Under the pieces are notes generated by a model. It was not told the DNA's origin. It saw only the letters and a program-made list of their open reading frames with translations, and did not search any database. A stretch of DNA of 64,000 bases from Roseateles amylovorans (GTDB lineage Bacteria; Pseudomonadota; Gammaproteobacteria; Burkholderiales; Burkholderiaceae_C): positions 4,092,001 through 4,156,000 of the forward strand of contig NZ_CP104562.2 in NCBI RefSeq assembly GCF_025398155.2, given 5' to 3'. Within the stretch, counting starts at the first letter, position 1. Each line of letters begins with the position of its first letter. Positions 1-8,634 of the stretch are shown here, piece by piece. The translations under genes and the position numbers were made by a program.

Positions 1-893
1 TAGGGCCGCACATCCGGCACCGTGCCGGTCACCCGCACTGCATCGCCGGCCAGCGCCAGGACAGCCGGCGTCGGCGCACGGCCGACGATGGTGAAGCGCA
101 GCTTGGGCCAGCGCCGACGCAACTCCGGCAGCACCTGGGCCACGAACCACTGCACCGCATCGACATTGGGCCAATAGTCCATCGCGCCAGTGAAGACCAG
201 CGGCAACTCATCGGCATCGAAGGGACTGGGCTGCAGCGGCAGCGGCGCGAAGTAGCCGCTGTCCACGCCGTTGCACAGCGCCTCGACCTTGGCCGTGGTG
301 CCGGACAGTTGCTGGAACAGCGCCTTCTCGCTTTCGGTCACGAAGAACGAGCAGCGCGCCTGATCGGCCACCTGCCGCTCATAGGCGAGCAAGGCCTGGC
401 CCTCGCGGCGATAGAGCCAGGACATCGGCCAGCGACGCGCCTTGGCATAGTCGCTCCACTTGGCCGAATCGACGTCGACGAAATCCACCAGCATCGGGAC
501 CGGTCCCGCCACCTCGCGCAGTTGCAGCGCGTACTGCGCCATGGTGGAAGAGAACACCACGATCGCATCGAAGCGCTGCTCGCGGGCGATGCGGGCGATC
601 CAGGCGCGCATGGCGCGATGGCGGTAGTACGGCAGGCTCAACGCCTCGCCGGACAACAGGCCCCGCAGACTCGCGAGCCGGGTGCGCAGCGGATTCAGTC
701 CGGCCACGAAGCTGTCGGCACACAGCGCGCGCACGGCGGGCAGATGGGCCCAGTCCTCAGGGTCGTCGATGAAGCTGCCCAGCACCACCTCATGGCTGGC
801 CACCAGGTGCTTGAGCAGGTGGTACGAGCGCAGCTTGTCGCCCTTGTTGGGCGGATAAGGCAGGCGGTGAACCAGGTAGAGGATGCGGGCCAT
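1..893 (-). CDS. Glycosyltransferase of the exosortase-A EPS locus (3' end cut off)
   Basis: Incomplete gene; about 297 codons are visible and the stop lies beyond the left edge. The product starts MARILYLVHRLPYPPNKGDK, the N-terminal donor-site loop of GT-B fold sugar transferases. It continues with FVDVDSAKWSDYA and NGVDSGYF, and an FTGAMDYWPNVDAVQWF stretch. This pattern fits the TIGR03087 family (sugar transferase, PEP-CTERM/EpsH1 system associated). It probably adds a sugar to the lipid-linked EPS repeat unit on the cytoplasmic side of the inner membrane; the substrate is unknown. It is the last visible gene of the EPS operon, 45 bp after the FemAB-like gene. In related loci the exosortase gene xrtA follows, so xrtA is expected just outside the window. 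The ATG at 893 is the natural start, right before the conserved N-terminus. Confidence 0.85.
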   Translation of the reverse strand, partial: MARILYLVHRLPYPPNKGDKLRSYHLLKHLVASHEVVLGSFIDDPEDWAHLPAVRALCADSFVAGLNPLRTRLASLRGLLSGEALSLPYYRHRAMRAWIARIAREQRFDAIVVFSSTMAQYALQLREVAGPVPMLVDFVDVDSAKWSDYAKARRWPMSWLYRREGQALLAYERQVADQARCSFFVTESEKALFQQLSGTTAKVEALCNGVDSGYFAPLPLQPSPFDADELPLVFTGAMDYWPNVDAVQWFVAQVLPELRRRWPKLRFTIVGRAPTPAVLALAGDAVRVTGTVPDVRP

Positions 894-938
894 GAACGTC
901 CTTGTGGCGTGGCGTGGGGGCGGCGGCGCGGACGCCGC

Positions 939-2135
939 TCAGCCCAGGCTGCGCACGATGTGCGGCCCCAGCCAGTTGGCGACGCTGATCGGCAGCTTGC
1001 GCCAGGCCTTGATCATCAGCTGGTATTTGGCATTGCTGGGATTGTTCTGCGGCACCGCATCGCGCTCATAGAGACAGTACTCGTAATGCAGCGGTGTGGG
1101 CTCGAAACCCCAGTTCTTCTTGAAGGCGAAGGAGCCGGTGTCGTGCTTGCTGCGGCCGTAGTCGAAGACCTTGAGACCGCGGGCGCAGGCCCGGCGCATC
1201 AGCTCCCAGTACTTGAAGTCATTGGCCGCGAGGTCGCGCGCCGCGACCGCATCGCCGGCGTAGTACGGCAGCACCTCGTCCCGGAAGTAGAAGCTCAACA
1301 CGCCGGACAGCGGCGTGCCCTGCGCATCGGTGACGATCAACACCTCGGCCGCCTCGCCGAAGGTGTCCAGCAGCGACTGGAAATAGCGCTTGGACATCGC
1401 CGGTGTGCCGTGGCGGTGGACGTTGTCCGCATACAGCGCGAAGAAGCGGTCCACGCCGCGATCGATCTCGGCCTTCAGCTCGTTCTTGATGCCCTTGCGC
1501 ACCATGGCGCGCTGCTTGCGCGGGATGGCCAGCAGGTTGGCCTCTTCCTCCGGCAGGATCTCCTTGCGGAAGGTCACATACAGGTCCTGATGCGGCCAGT
1601 CCTCATGGCGGCGCTGCACATTGCGCAGCTCCAGATGCTGCACCCGCAGCGCGCGGGCCTGCGCCTGGGCCGCTTCCTCCAGCGCCTGAGCCGCGGCATC
1701 GGTCTCCGCCGCCACGCCGCCGTACACCGCGAACGGCAGGCCCACCAGCGCATGCCCGAACAGGCGGCTCTTGTTCTCCGCCAGCGGCAACACGCCTTCG
1801 ATGCGCCCGTTGCGCTCGGCATAGAAGAAGAAGCCGCGATGCCTGAACTGCGTCTTGAGGATGCGCTGCCAGGCCGACAGATGAAAGAAGGTGGCCGATG
1901 GGCAAGCCTGCACGAACGCGTCCCAGCGGCGCGCGGTGTCGACGTCATCGATGGCCAGTTGATGCACCTGCAGCGGCGCGTCGGTGTGACCGATAGCCTC
2001 AGAGCCGGAAGCCGGCGCAGCAGCAGGCACGGCAGCGGAAACCGCCACCGGCGCAGCGGCGGGAACCGCGGCGGACGCCACCGCCGCCGTGGCGATCGAT
2101 CCCGATGGCACGGCGGTCAAACCTGAACTGCTCAT
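939..2135 (-). CDS. FemAB-related protein of the exosortase-A EPS locus
   Basis: 398 residues. After a low-complexity Ala/Val/Pro N-terminus of about 50 residues comes a GNAT-like FemAB fold: CPSATFFHLSAWQRILK near the start, the basic ILPEEEANLLAIPRKQRAMV stretch, and YYAGDAVAARDLAANDFKYW with FDYGRSKHDTGSFAFKKNWG near the end. These fit TIGR03019 (FemAB-like protein, PEP-CTERM system-associated). FemAB enzymes move amino acids from aminoacyl-tRNA to cell-wall precursors; here a role in aminoacylating the polysaccharide or an anchor is only inferred. The ATG at 2135 overlaps the deacetylase stop as ATGA, which indicates translational coupling and argues against longer in-frame starts. The Ala-rich N-terminus is probably an unstructured extension. 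Confidence 0.85.
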   Translation of the reverse strand: MSSSGLTAVPSGSIATAAVASAAVPAAAPVAVSAAVPAAAPASGSEAIGHTDAPLQVHQLAIDDVDTARRWDAFVQACPSATFFHLSAWQRILKTQFRHRGFFFYAERNGRIEGVLPLAENKSRLFGHALVGLPFAVYGGVAAETDAAAQALEEAAQAQARALRVQHLELRNVQRRHEDWPHQDLYVTFRKEILPEEEANLLAIPRKQRAMVRKGIKNELKAEIDRGVDRFFALYADNVHRHGTPAMSKRYFQSLLDTFGEAAEVLIVTDAQGTPLSGVLSFYFRDEVLPYYAGDAVAARDLAANDFKYWELMRRACARGLKVFDYGRSKHDTGSFAFKKNWGFEPTPLHYEYCLYERDAVPQNNPSNAKYQLMIKAWRKLPISVANWLGPHIVRSLG

Positions 2136-3142
2136 GCCACCCTCGGCTGGGGCGTCGGGGCCGCGGTCGCTGCGGCGGTGCTGGCGGCCTCGGTGGAGGA
2201 CGCGGACGGCGCCGGCAGGAACAGCTCGTCCATGCGACCCCAGTCGAAATCGGCCAGCAACTGCGCAATGCGCGCCTCGGTGCGGCCGATGTTGACGTAG
2301 TGACGGAAGCGGGTCTTGGCATCGATGCCGGCGATGCGCGGCTGCTCGGTGTCGATCTCCCACGGGTGGAAATAGAACACCGCACTGCGGCCTTCGATGC
2401 GATTGAAGCGTTCGATCATCCAGCGGGTCATGCCGTAGGGCAGCAGCCGGAACCAGCCGCCGCCGCTGCTGGGATAGTTCTTGCCGCGAAAGCGCAGCGT
2501 CGTCACCGGCACCTCGGTCAGGCCGGGCCGCACCTCATACGGAAAGCGCGGCGAGTCGGGCATGCCGTAGTGGTCATGCTGGATCGGATAGACGCTGGAG
2601 CTGTAGCGATAGCCGCAGTCCGCCAGCACATCGAAGGCCCAGAGGTTGTCCTTGCCAATCGAGAAACTCGGCGCCCGGTAGCCCTGCACCGCCACGCCGC
2701 CCAGGTCCTCGAGCAGCAGCTTGGCACTGAGGATGTCTTCGCGGAAGGCAGCCGGGCTGAGGTCGCTGGCACGCTCATGGCCGAAGCCGTGGCTGGCCAG
2801 CTCATGACCACGGGCCACGATGTCCTTCACCAGTTGCGGATAACGCTGCGCGATCCAGCCCAGGGTGAAGAAGGTGGCCTTCACGCCGCCGGCATCCAGC
2901 AGGTCCAGGATGCGCGCCATGTTGCGCTGCACCCGGCACTCACGCGACGCCCAGTCGGCGCGGTCGATGTAGGGCGCGAAGGCGGAGACCTGGAAATAGT
3001 CCTCCACATCGATGCTCATCGCATTGCGGATGCGGGCATGCGTGGCCGCACCGGATGGCGATGTCGATGGCGGAACTGATGGCGATGGCGGAGCCGAGGG
3101 GGACCCCGAGGTCCGCGCCGGACCGGTGGCTGGGTGTGTCAT
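2132..3142 (-). CDS. Polysaccharide deacetylase, PEP-CTERM locus subfamily
   Basis: 336 residues, carbohydrate esterase 4 (NodB) fold. The core begins at about residue 42 with NAMSIDVEDYFQVSAF, the signature of TIGR03006, and holds the catalytic/metal aspartate. The metal-binding histidines are in the HGFGH motif and the family YRAPSFSIG motif is present. It probably removes N-acetyl groups from the EPS, changing charge and surface retention. The N-terminal ~40 residues and the C-terminal tail are Ser/Pro/Ala-rich and not conserved. The start at 3142 is preceded by GGAAGG about 8 nt upstream, a good ribosome site; M42 is the alternative. No signal peptide is evident. It lies between the ATPase gene (32 bp gap) and the FemAB gene (4-bp overlap). 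Confidence 0.88.
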   Translation of the reverse strand: MTHPATGPARTSGSPSAPPSPSVPPSTSPSGAATHARIRNAMSIDVEDYFQVSAFAPYIDRADWASRECRVQRNMARILDLLDAGGVKATFFTLGWIAQRYPQLVKDIVARGHELASHGFGHERASDLSPAAFREDILSAKLLLEDLGGVAVQGYRAPSFSIGKDNLWAFDVLADCGYRYSSSVYPIQHDHYGMPDSPRFPYEVRPGLTEVPVTTLRFRGKNYPSSGGGWFRLLPYGMTRWMIERFNRIEGRSAVFYFHPWEIDTEQPRIAGIDAKTRFRHYVNIGRTEARIAQLLADFDWGRMDELFLPAPSASSTEAASTAAATAAPTPQPRVA

Positions 3143-3174
3143 GTCGTGGCCTTCCTGTTCGCTGCGATCGGCCC

Positions 3175-4302
3175 TCAGGACCGCACCGCTCCCACGAGTT
3201 TCTGCAGCAGCGCCAAGGTCTGCTGGTTGATGCGTTCGAGTCGCAGCAGGCTGTCTTCGATGCGTTGCAGCCGGGCGTCCTGGCCGTCCAGGCCCAGGCC
3301 GGCGAGCTCCTCAGACAGCGCTCCCGCATCCAGGCCCGCCGCCCCAAGTTGTCGGCGCAGCAGACCGACATCCAAATCCACGCCCACCTCGCCTTCAGCG
3401 GAGCGGCCTTGGCGCGCTCCACTCCCGGCGGCGGCGCCCGAGGCGCTCACACCGGCGGTCACCGGCTCGGTCGCTGGCGGCGGCGCAAAGGCCGATTCAC
3501 GCGACAGGTCAGCCACCACCTCTTCCACATCGGCCACCGTCAGATGGGTGCGCTCGGCCATGAAGCCCAGCAGCAGCAGGCGATCGCACAAGGTGTTGAT
3601 CCGGCGCGGAATGCCCTGGCTGGCGATGTGCAGCGTGGAGAAGGCCTCGTCGTCGAAGGTCGGTTTGCCGTCGGCGCCGGCGCAGCGCAACCGGTGCTCG
3701 ATGTAGCGGCGGGTGTCTTCCTCGTCGAGCGGACCGATGTGGCAGCTCGCCGCGATGCGCTGGCGGAACTGCTCCATCTCGGGCCGCTGCAAGATGGCGC
3801 GGAACTCCGGCTGGCCGACCAGGAAGGTCTGCAGCAGCGACTGGTTGCCGAACTGGAAGTTGGACAGCATGCGCAGTTCCTCCACCGCGCGCGCGGTGAG
3901 GTTCTGGGCCTCGTCGACGATCAGCAGGCAGCGCTTGCCGCGGCTGGCCTCGCTGACGAAGAAGGCCTCCAGCGCCATCAGCAGTTCGCTCTTGGGCAGG
4001 TCCTTGACCCGCACACCGAAGGCGGCGCCCACCAGGCGCAGCGTGTCCTCGGCATCGAGCTGGGTGGTCACCACATTGCCGATGACCACGTTGCTGCGGT
4101 TCAGGCTGTCGAGCAGGCCGCGCACCAGGGTGGTCTTGCCCGCGCCGATCTCGCCGGTGATGACGATGAAGCCGTCGCTGCGCAGCACGCCGTAATCCAG
4201 ATACGCCTTCGCGCGGCGATGCTGCTTGCTGCCGAAATAGAAACTGGGATCGGGGCTGAGCTGGAAAGGCTTGCTGCTCAGCCCGTAGAAGGCCTCATAC
4301 AT
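3175..4302 (-). CDS. XrtA-associated AAA-type ATPase (ExeA/GspA-like)
   Basis: 375 residues, starting MYEAFYGLSSKPFQLSPDP, the hallmark N-terminus of the GspA/ExeA-like ATPases and of TIGR03015 (putative secretion ATPase, PEP-CTERM locus subfamily). Walker A is GEIGAGKTT at about residues 50-58 and Walker B is LLIVDEAQNL at about 130. A winged-helix-like region with GIPRRINTLCDRLLLLG follows, then an Ala/Gly linker and a C-terminal predicted coiled coil. Its likely role is energising assembly of the export or sorting complex at the inner membrane; the mechanism is not established. It follows the outer-membrane protein gene by 12 bp and is in the same operon. The only obvious start is the ATG at 4302. 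Confidence 0.88.
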   Translation of the reverse strand: MYEAFYGLSSKPFQLSPDPSFYFGSKQHRRAKAYLDYGVLRSDGFIVITGEIGAGKTTLVRGLLDSLNRSNVVIGNVVTTQLDAEDTLRLVGAAFGVRVKDLPKSELLMALEAFFVSEASRGKRCLLIVDEAQNLTARAVEELRMLSNFQFGNQSLLQTFLVGQPEFRAILQRPEMEQFRQRIAASCHIGPLDEEDTRRYIEHRLRCAGADGKPTFDDEAFSTLHIASQGIPRRINTLCDRLLLLGFMAERTHLTVADVEEVVADLSRESAFAPPPATEPVTAGVSASGAAAGSGARQGRSAEGEVGVDLDVGLLRRQLGAAGLDAGALSEELAGLGLDGQDARLQRIEDSLLRLERINQQTLALLQKLVGAVRS

Positions 4303-4314
4303 GAAGTTGACTGC

Positions 4315-5868
4315 TCAAAAGCGCTGCGAGAGCTGCGCATACACCGCGTTCTCGCGGTAGGCGAGGAACTGATCCTCGGACCGGGTCTGGCGCAGGCCGA
4401 CGGTGGCATCGGTCCGCGGACCCAGCCGGATCGTGGTGGTGGCAAACAGCGATCGCAGTCCGCTGCCCACGGTCACGCCGTCGCCGGAGCTGTGCTGCCG
4501 GGTGTAGCTCATCGTGCCGGTGGCCAACGGGGTGAACCGGTAGGAGACGCTCAGCGTGGCGCCGCGCTGGCGCACGTTGTCGGTCAACGCCAGGTCGCCG
4601 CCGCTGCCGGTCGGCGCCACGCCCAGGCGGCGGCTGGTGTTGTCGTTGGCCGAGAGGGTCAGCGTCAGGCGTGGACCGGTCCAGGCCAGCGAGACATCGG
4701 TGCGTCGCTGCAGCATGGCGGTGTTGGCGACAAAGCCGTTGCTGGTGATCGCATCCGCGCTCAGGCCCAGCGCCGCCAGCGTCGCCCGCACGATGGTGTC
4801 GCGACGGACCGGATCGGGCTCGATGCTGGTGAACTGCAGGTCCAGCAGTTGGTAGTTGTTCATCTGCCCGGTGGGCGAGCCGCCGCTGCTCACGCTCTCG
4901 GAGCTGGTCACGCGCAGCACGAACTGCGTCATGCGGTGTTCCGCCAGCAGGTTGTGGCTGTTGCCGTAGCTGTGGTGCTGCCAGTCGGCATTGAAGGTGG
5001 TGCGCGGAGACGGCGTCCACTTCAGGCTGGCGCCGTAGATGGTGCTGGTGTCCTTGCCCAGGAAATCGCTGCGCTCGCGGCCGGCGTTCAGGCCGGCGGC
5101 CCAATCGATGTCGGGGACCAGGGTCAGCGAGGCCACGGCGCTGGAGCTGCGGTTGTCCAGGCCCGTCTGGTCGTAATGGATGCGGCGGGTGTTGGCCTGC
5201 AGGCCCCAGTTCAGCAGACGGCCTTGCGGTCCGGCCAGGCTGAAGTTGACCGAGCCTTCCTTGCTGTCGCCGGCATTGGCGCCGGCGCCGCCGCTTTCTG
5301 TGGACGTGCGAATTTGGCCGTTGGCGCGCAACTCGAAGGTCGCCACGCCGGCCAGTGCCCCACGCCAGTAGGGCGTCACCGACCAGGTCCGCACCTCGGT
5401 GCGGTTGGGGCTGTCGAGCTGGTTGCTGACCGACTGCTGACCGAAGGCTGAGATGCTTTGCTGGCTGATGTTGCCCTGCACATCGACAAACAGCGCCCGC
5501 GGCACCAGCTCGGCATTGCCGCGCAGGTTGAGCTGGTTCTGCAGGCGGTTCTTCTGCTCGCTCTTGAGGTAGATGAGGCCGTCCAGCGTGTAGTCCAGCA
5601 CGCCGCGCACCATGCCGGTCTGGCTGGTGACGGTCAGCCCGGGCGAGACGGTGGTGATCAGCGCGCGGTCGCGCTGGCCATCCGGCGCCAGGGTCAGGTT
5701 GTCGGTCCAGGTTTCGGACAGGCCGATGCGGGGCGTCACCGTGGTGCCCAGGCGGCGGGTGGCATCGCCCTCCTCCGACTGCGCCTGCACGCCCAGCGTG
5801 GCCACCATCAACAGGCAGGCCGCGGCCAGGCCACGGTAGGGATGAGCGAGGGCGACGAACCGCGGCAT
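4315..5868 (-). CDS. PEP-CTERM-associated outer-membrane protein (TIGR03016-like)
   Basis: 517 residues. It begins with a signal peptide (start MPRFVALAHPYRGLAAACLL, cleavage near VQA-QS). The mature part is rich in alternating beta-strand patterns and ends VYAQLSQRF, with the terminal Phe typical of outer-membrane beta-barrels. Order and content match TIGR03016 (PEP-CTERM system-associated outer-membrane protein). It probably forms the outer-membrane pore or scaffold for EPS export; this is inferred from context. A longer reading frame runs back into the kinase gene, but the ATG at 5868, directly before the signal peptide and 4 bp after the kinase stop, is clearly the start. It is part of the EPS operon. 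Confidence 0.85.
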   Translation of the reverse strand: MPRFVALAHPYRGLAAACLLMVATLGVQAQSEEGDATRRLGTTVTPRIGLSETWTDNLTLAPDGQRDRALITTVSPGLTVTSQTGMVRGVLDYTLDGLIYLKSEQKNRLQNQLNLRGNAELVPRALFVDVQGNISQQSISAFGQQSVSNQLDSPNRTEVRTWSVTPYWRGALAGVATFELRANGQIRTSTESGGAGANAGDSKEGSVNFSLAGPQGRLLNWGLQANTRRIHYDQTGLDNRSSSAVASLTLVPDIDWAAGLNAGRERSDFLGKDTSTIYGASLKWTPSPRTTFNADWQHHSYGNSHNLLAEHRMTQFVLRVTSSESVSSGGSPTGQMNNYQLLDLQFTSIEPDPVRRDTIVRATLAALGLSADAITSNGFVANTAMLQRRTDVSLAWTGPRLTLTLSANDNTSRRLGVAPTGSGGDLALTDNVRQRGATLSVSYRFTPLATGTMSYTRQHSSGDGVTVGSGLRSLFATTTIRLGPRTDATVGLRQTRSEDQFLAYRENAVYAQLSQRF

Positions 5869-5872
5869 CGTG

Positions 5873-6922
5873 TCAGGCCTTGTCCGACGCGCCGGCCTGG
5901 CCCCGGTGGTCACCGTAGCCATAGCCGTAGCCGTAGCCGTTCTCATAGCCGTAGCCATAACCGGCACCGCTCTTGCTGCTGGCCTGGTTGAGCAGCAGCA
6001 TCTTGAGCGGACAGTTTTCGATGGTGGCCACCGCCTGCTGCACCGCGCTTTGCGGGGTGCGCTCGGCCTGCACCACCACCACGATCTGGCCCATGTGGGA
6101 GGCCAGCACCCGCGATTCGGTGGTGAGCAGCAGCGGCGGCGAATCAAAGATGATGATCCGGTCCGGATAGCGCTTGGCCATGTGGTCGAGCAACGCGCTC
6201 ATCGCATCGCTGGCCAGCAGCTCGGTGGCGCGGGCATGCGGGCGGCCGCTGGGCAGCAGGGTCAGCTTGTCGACATTGGTCTTGATCAGGACGCTGGACA
6301 TGTCCGCTTCCTTCTCCAGCACGTCCAGCAGGCCGGGGCCGGGTGGCAGGCCCAGCATGCGCAGCATCGAGGGACGGGCGACGTCGGCATCCACCAGCAT
6401 CACCGTGTTGTCGAACTCGGCGGCGATGCTCATCGCCAGGTTCAAAGAGGTGAAGCTCTTGCCCTCGCCCGGCAAGGCGCTGGTGACCATGATCAGGTTG
6501 GCATGGTTGAGCGTGGACGCGCCCTTGCCCATGGCGTTCTTGATCAGCGGACGCTTGATGTTGCGGTATTGGTCGGCCAGGAAGCTGCGCGGCGCGTTCG
6601 GGGTCAGGAACCCCTGCGCAGCCAGCGCCTCCAGATCCAGCTCGACCCGCTTGGAGCCGACATCCGGCGCGCTGCGCGCAATCATCGGCGCCTGGGGCAG
6701 CGGCTGGGCGGGCGGCAACACCGGCGCGGCCGGCATCGTGGCCGCCTCGGAGACCGGGACGGCGTGGGCCGTGGCGGTGGCGGGTGCAGCAGCAGGCACA
6801 GCAGCAGGTACCGTGGCGGGAGCGGCGCTGTGAGCGGCCGGCACCGACGGCAGGCCGACGTCCACGCCGGCCCGCTTCAGTTGTTCCAGCCGCTCGGCGG
6901 CTTGTTCGATCAGGCTTGTCAT
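5873..6922 (-). CDS. XrtA-associated tyrosine autokinase (BY-kinase)
   Basis: 349 residues, cytoplasmic part of a bacterial tyrosine kinase (TIGR03018, PEP-CTERM/exosortase system-associated). Walker A is SALPGEGKSFTSLNLA, Walker A' is VMLVDADVARPSML and Walker B is IIIFDSPPLLL. Residues before about 85 are an Ala/Pro/Val linker. The C-terminus carries a tyrosine cluster of alternating Gly-Tyr (about eight Tyr), the usual autophosphorylation site of BY-kinases. Its partner is the chain-length determinant encoded 4 bp upstream; phosphorylation cycles control polymer length and export. Start at 6922 (MTSLIEQAAERLEQL). Confidence 0.9.
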   Translation of the reverse strand: MTSLIEQAAERLEQLKRAGVDVGLPSVPAAHSAAPATVPAAVPAAAPATATAHAVPVSEAATMPAAPVLPPAQPLPQAPMIARSAPDVGSKRVELDLEALAAQGFLTPNAPRSFLADQYRNIKRPLIKNAMGKGASTLNHANLIMVTSALPGEGKSFTSLNLAMSIAAEFDNTVMLVDADVARPSMLRMLGLPPGPGLLDVLEKEADMSSVLIKTNVDKLTLLPSGRPHARATELLASDAMSALLDHMAKRYPDRIIIFDSPPLLLTTESRVLASHMGQIVVVVQAERTPQSAVQQAVATIENCPLKMLLLNQASSKSGAGYGYGYENGYGYGYGYGDHRGQAGASDKA

Positions 6923-6926
6923 TCGA

Positions 6927-8519
6927 TCACCCCACCTGCCGGCTCAGCCAGATCGCCATGCCGATCAATCCCAGCGCATACAGGCTGACCAGGCTGCCCG
7001 AGGCCACGCCGAAGCGCAGCAGGTCCACCTTGGCCCGGCGCCGGTCTTCCGGCGTTTCCTGGCGGGAGACCGCGCCCAGGATGGGCAGCTCCAGTCGCTG
7101 GCGCAGTTCATTCAGATCATGGAACACCGGGCGCAGCTGGCTCGCGGCGAAGGCCGCCACCAGGCCGGCCAGCAAGGCCACCACCAGGCCCGCCGCCATC
7201 AGTACCAGCCGGTTTGGTGCGACCGGCTTGGTCGAGGCGCGCGGCGGGTCGATGATGCGGAAGTCGGCCACGCCGGAGGTGTTGTCCAGGTCGGTCGACA
7301 GTGACGCCGATTCACGCCGGGAGACCATCTCCTCGTAGTTCTTCTTGATGACCTCATAGTCGCGGTTGAGCTGGGCGAACTCGGCCTCCAGCTGCGGGGC
7401 CAGCTTGATCGCCGCCTGCGCCTGCACATAGCGGCCCTGCAGTTCGTCGACGCGACCCCGCAACTGGGCCACCTCGATTTCCTTGTTTGCCAGCACCTGG
7501 GCCATGTTCTGGTAGGTCAGGCTGTCGGCACGGCCGCCGCCAGCGGTCGGATTGTTCAGAGCGGCCTTCTGCAGATCGGCCACTTCCTTGCGACGCTGGG
7601 CTTCCAGATCCTTGATCAGGCGCTGGGTGTTGATCACGTCAGGATGCTGGTCGGTGTAGCGCTGCTGCAGTTGGTCGAGGTTGCGCTTGAGGCCGTCGAT
7701 GCGGCCGTCGATCTCGGGCGTGGCCAGCTTCTGCGAGCTCTCCTGCATCAGGCTCTGCAAGCTGCTGCCGCTGCTGTTGCGCTTCAGGTCCAGGTCCAGT
7801 TGCTGCTTGGCCGCGTCGCGGGCACTGACCGCTTCGCGCAGGGACAGCCGGGCGGCCTCGAGCTGGGCATTGGCGTCCGCCAGGCGGGAGGCGGAGTCCT
7901 TGCCATCGGAGGCGGTGAGCTGCAGGTTGCGCAGTCGGAATTCCTTGCGGCGGGTCTCGGCCTCTTCGAGCTTGGTCTCGTAGTTCTTGATCTGCTCGTT
8001 GAGGAAGGTCGCAGCGGTGGTGCTGTCCTTGCGGGTGGCGCCCAGGCTGGACTCCATGAAGATCGACAGCAGCGAGGCCACCACCTTCTTCGAGACGTCC
8101 GGCGAGGAATCGCGGTAGGACAGGATGTAGAGGTTGTTGGTGCTGCCGCCGGCGGTCTGGATGGACAGGTTGCGGGTGACTCGCTCGATCAGCGCTTCCT
8201 GGTCGGACTTGGAGGTGGCGCGCAGGTCCAGGTCGGCCATGCGGACCAGCTTCTCGACATTGGGCCGGCTGATCAGCGTGCGGCTGAGCATGTTGACCTG
8301 CTGCTCGGTGTTGGAGAGCACCGCCACGCCGGACATCAGCGGCTTGAGGATGGATTGGGTGTCCACATAGACCCGGGCGCTGGCCTCGTAGCGGTCCGGC
8401 ACGACGAACACCACCACGGCCGCGACCAACGCGACGATCCACGACGTGATCAGGCCTGGCCAGCGGTAGCGCCACATCCGCTTGAAGACGGCCATCAGTT
8501 GCGCGATCAGGGAATCCAT
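6927..8519 (-). CDS. XrtA-associated chain-length determinant (Wzz/GNVR-type)
   Basis: 530 residues. An N-terminal transmembrane helix (about residues 20-40, LITSWIVALVAAVVVFVVP) is followed by the periplasmic Wzz domain (RYEASARVYVDTQSILKPL), a long coiled-coil region with many Arg/Glu/Gln (about 150-400), and a C-terminal transmembrane helix near 440 with PNRLVLMAAGLVVALLAG; another hydrophobic segment sits at the C-terminus. It fits TIGR03007. It sets EPS chain length together with the tyrosine kinase. The reading frame is open to a TTG six codons upstream, but the ATG at 8519 has a purine-rich GAAGAGAG about 10 nt upstream and is preferred. A 115-bp gap with a hairpin separates it from the export gene. 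Confidence 0.9.
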   Translation of the reverse strand: MDSLIAQLMAVFKRMWRYRWPGLITSWIVALVAAVVVFVVPDRYEASARVYVDTQSILKPLMSGVAVLSNTEQQVNMLSRTLISRPNVEKLVRMADLDLRATSKSDQEALIERVTRNLSIQTAGGSTNNLYILSYRDSSPDVSKKVVASLLSIFMESSLGATRKDSTTAATFLNEQIKNYETKLEEAETRRKEFRLRNLQLTASDGKDSASRLADANAQLEAARLSLREAVSARDAAKQQLDLDLKRNSSGSSLQSLMQESSQKLATPEIDGRIDGLKRNLDQLQQRYTDQHPDVINTQRLIKDLEAQRRKEVADLQKAALNNPTAGGGRADSLTYQNMAQVLANKEIEVAQLRGRVDELQGRYVQAQAAIKLAPQLEAEFAQLNRDYEVIKKNYEEMVSRRESASLSTDLDNTSGVADFRIIDPPRASTKPVAPNRLVLMAAGLVVALLAGLVAAFAASQLRPVFHDLNELRQRLELPILGAVSRQETPEDRRRAKVDLLRFGVASGSLVSLYALGLIGMAIWLSRQVG

Positions 8520-8551
8520 GCGGCGGTCTCTCTTCAACCGTTCGGGTTCAA

Positions 8552-8567
8552 CCGGTCCAATGACCGG
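8552..8567. promoter_or_regulatory. Hairpin between export and chain-length genes
   Basis: The arms CCGGTC and GACCGG pair perfectly around a CAAT loop; outer CCGTTC and GAACGG elements can extend the fold. It lies in the 115-bp gap inside the EPS operon. No T-run follows, so it is not a typical terminator; it could act as an mRNA processing or stability element. Function is unproven. Confidence 0.3.
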
Positions 8568-8634
8568 AACGGCGCGGTCGCCAAGGCGAGACCGGCCGAT
8601 CGACGCCGGAGATCCGCCCCGGCGACGGGCTGCA

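Noticed and set aside
3055..5451. Long plus-strand open frame opposite the EPS ATPase and outer-membrane genes
   Set aside because: It lies antisense to genes with strong family motifs and has the Ala/Arg/Gly/Gln-rich make-up of high-GC shadow frames.
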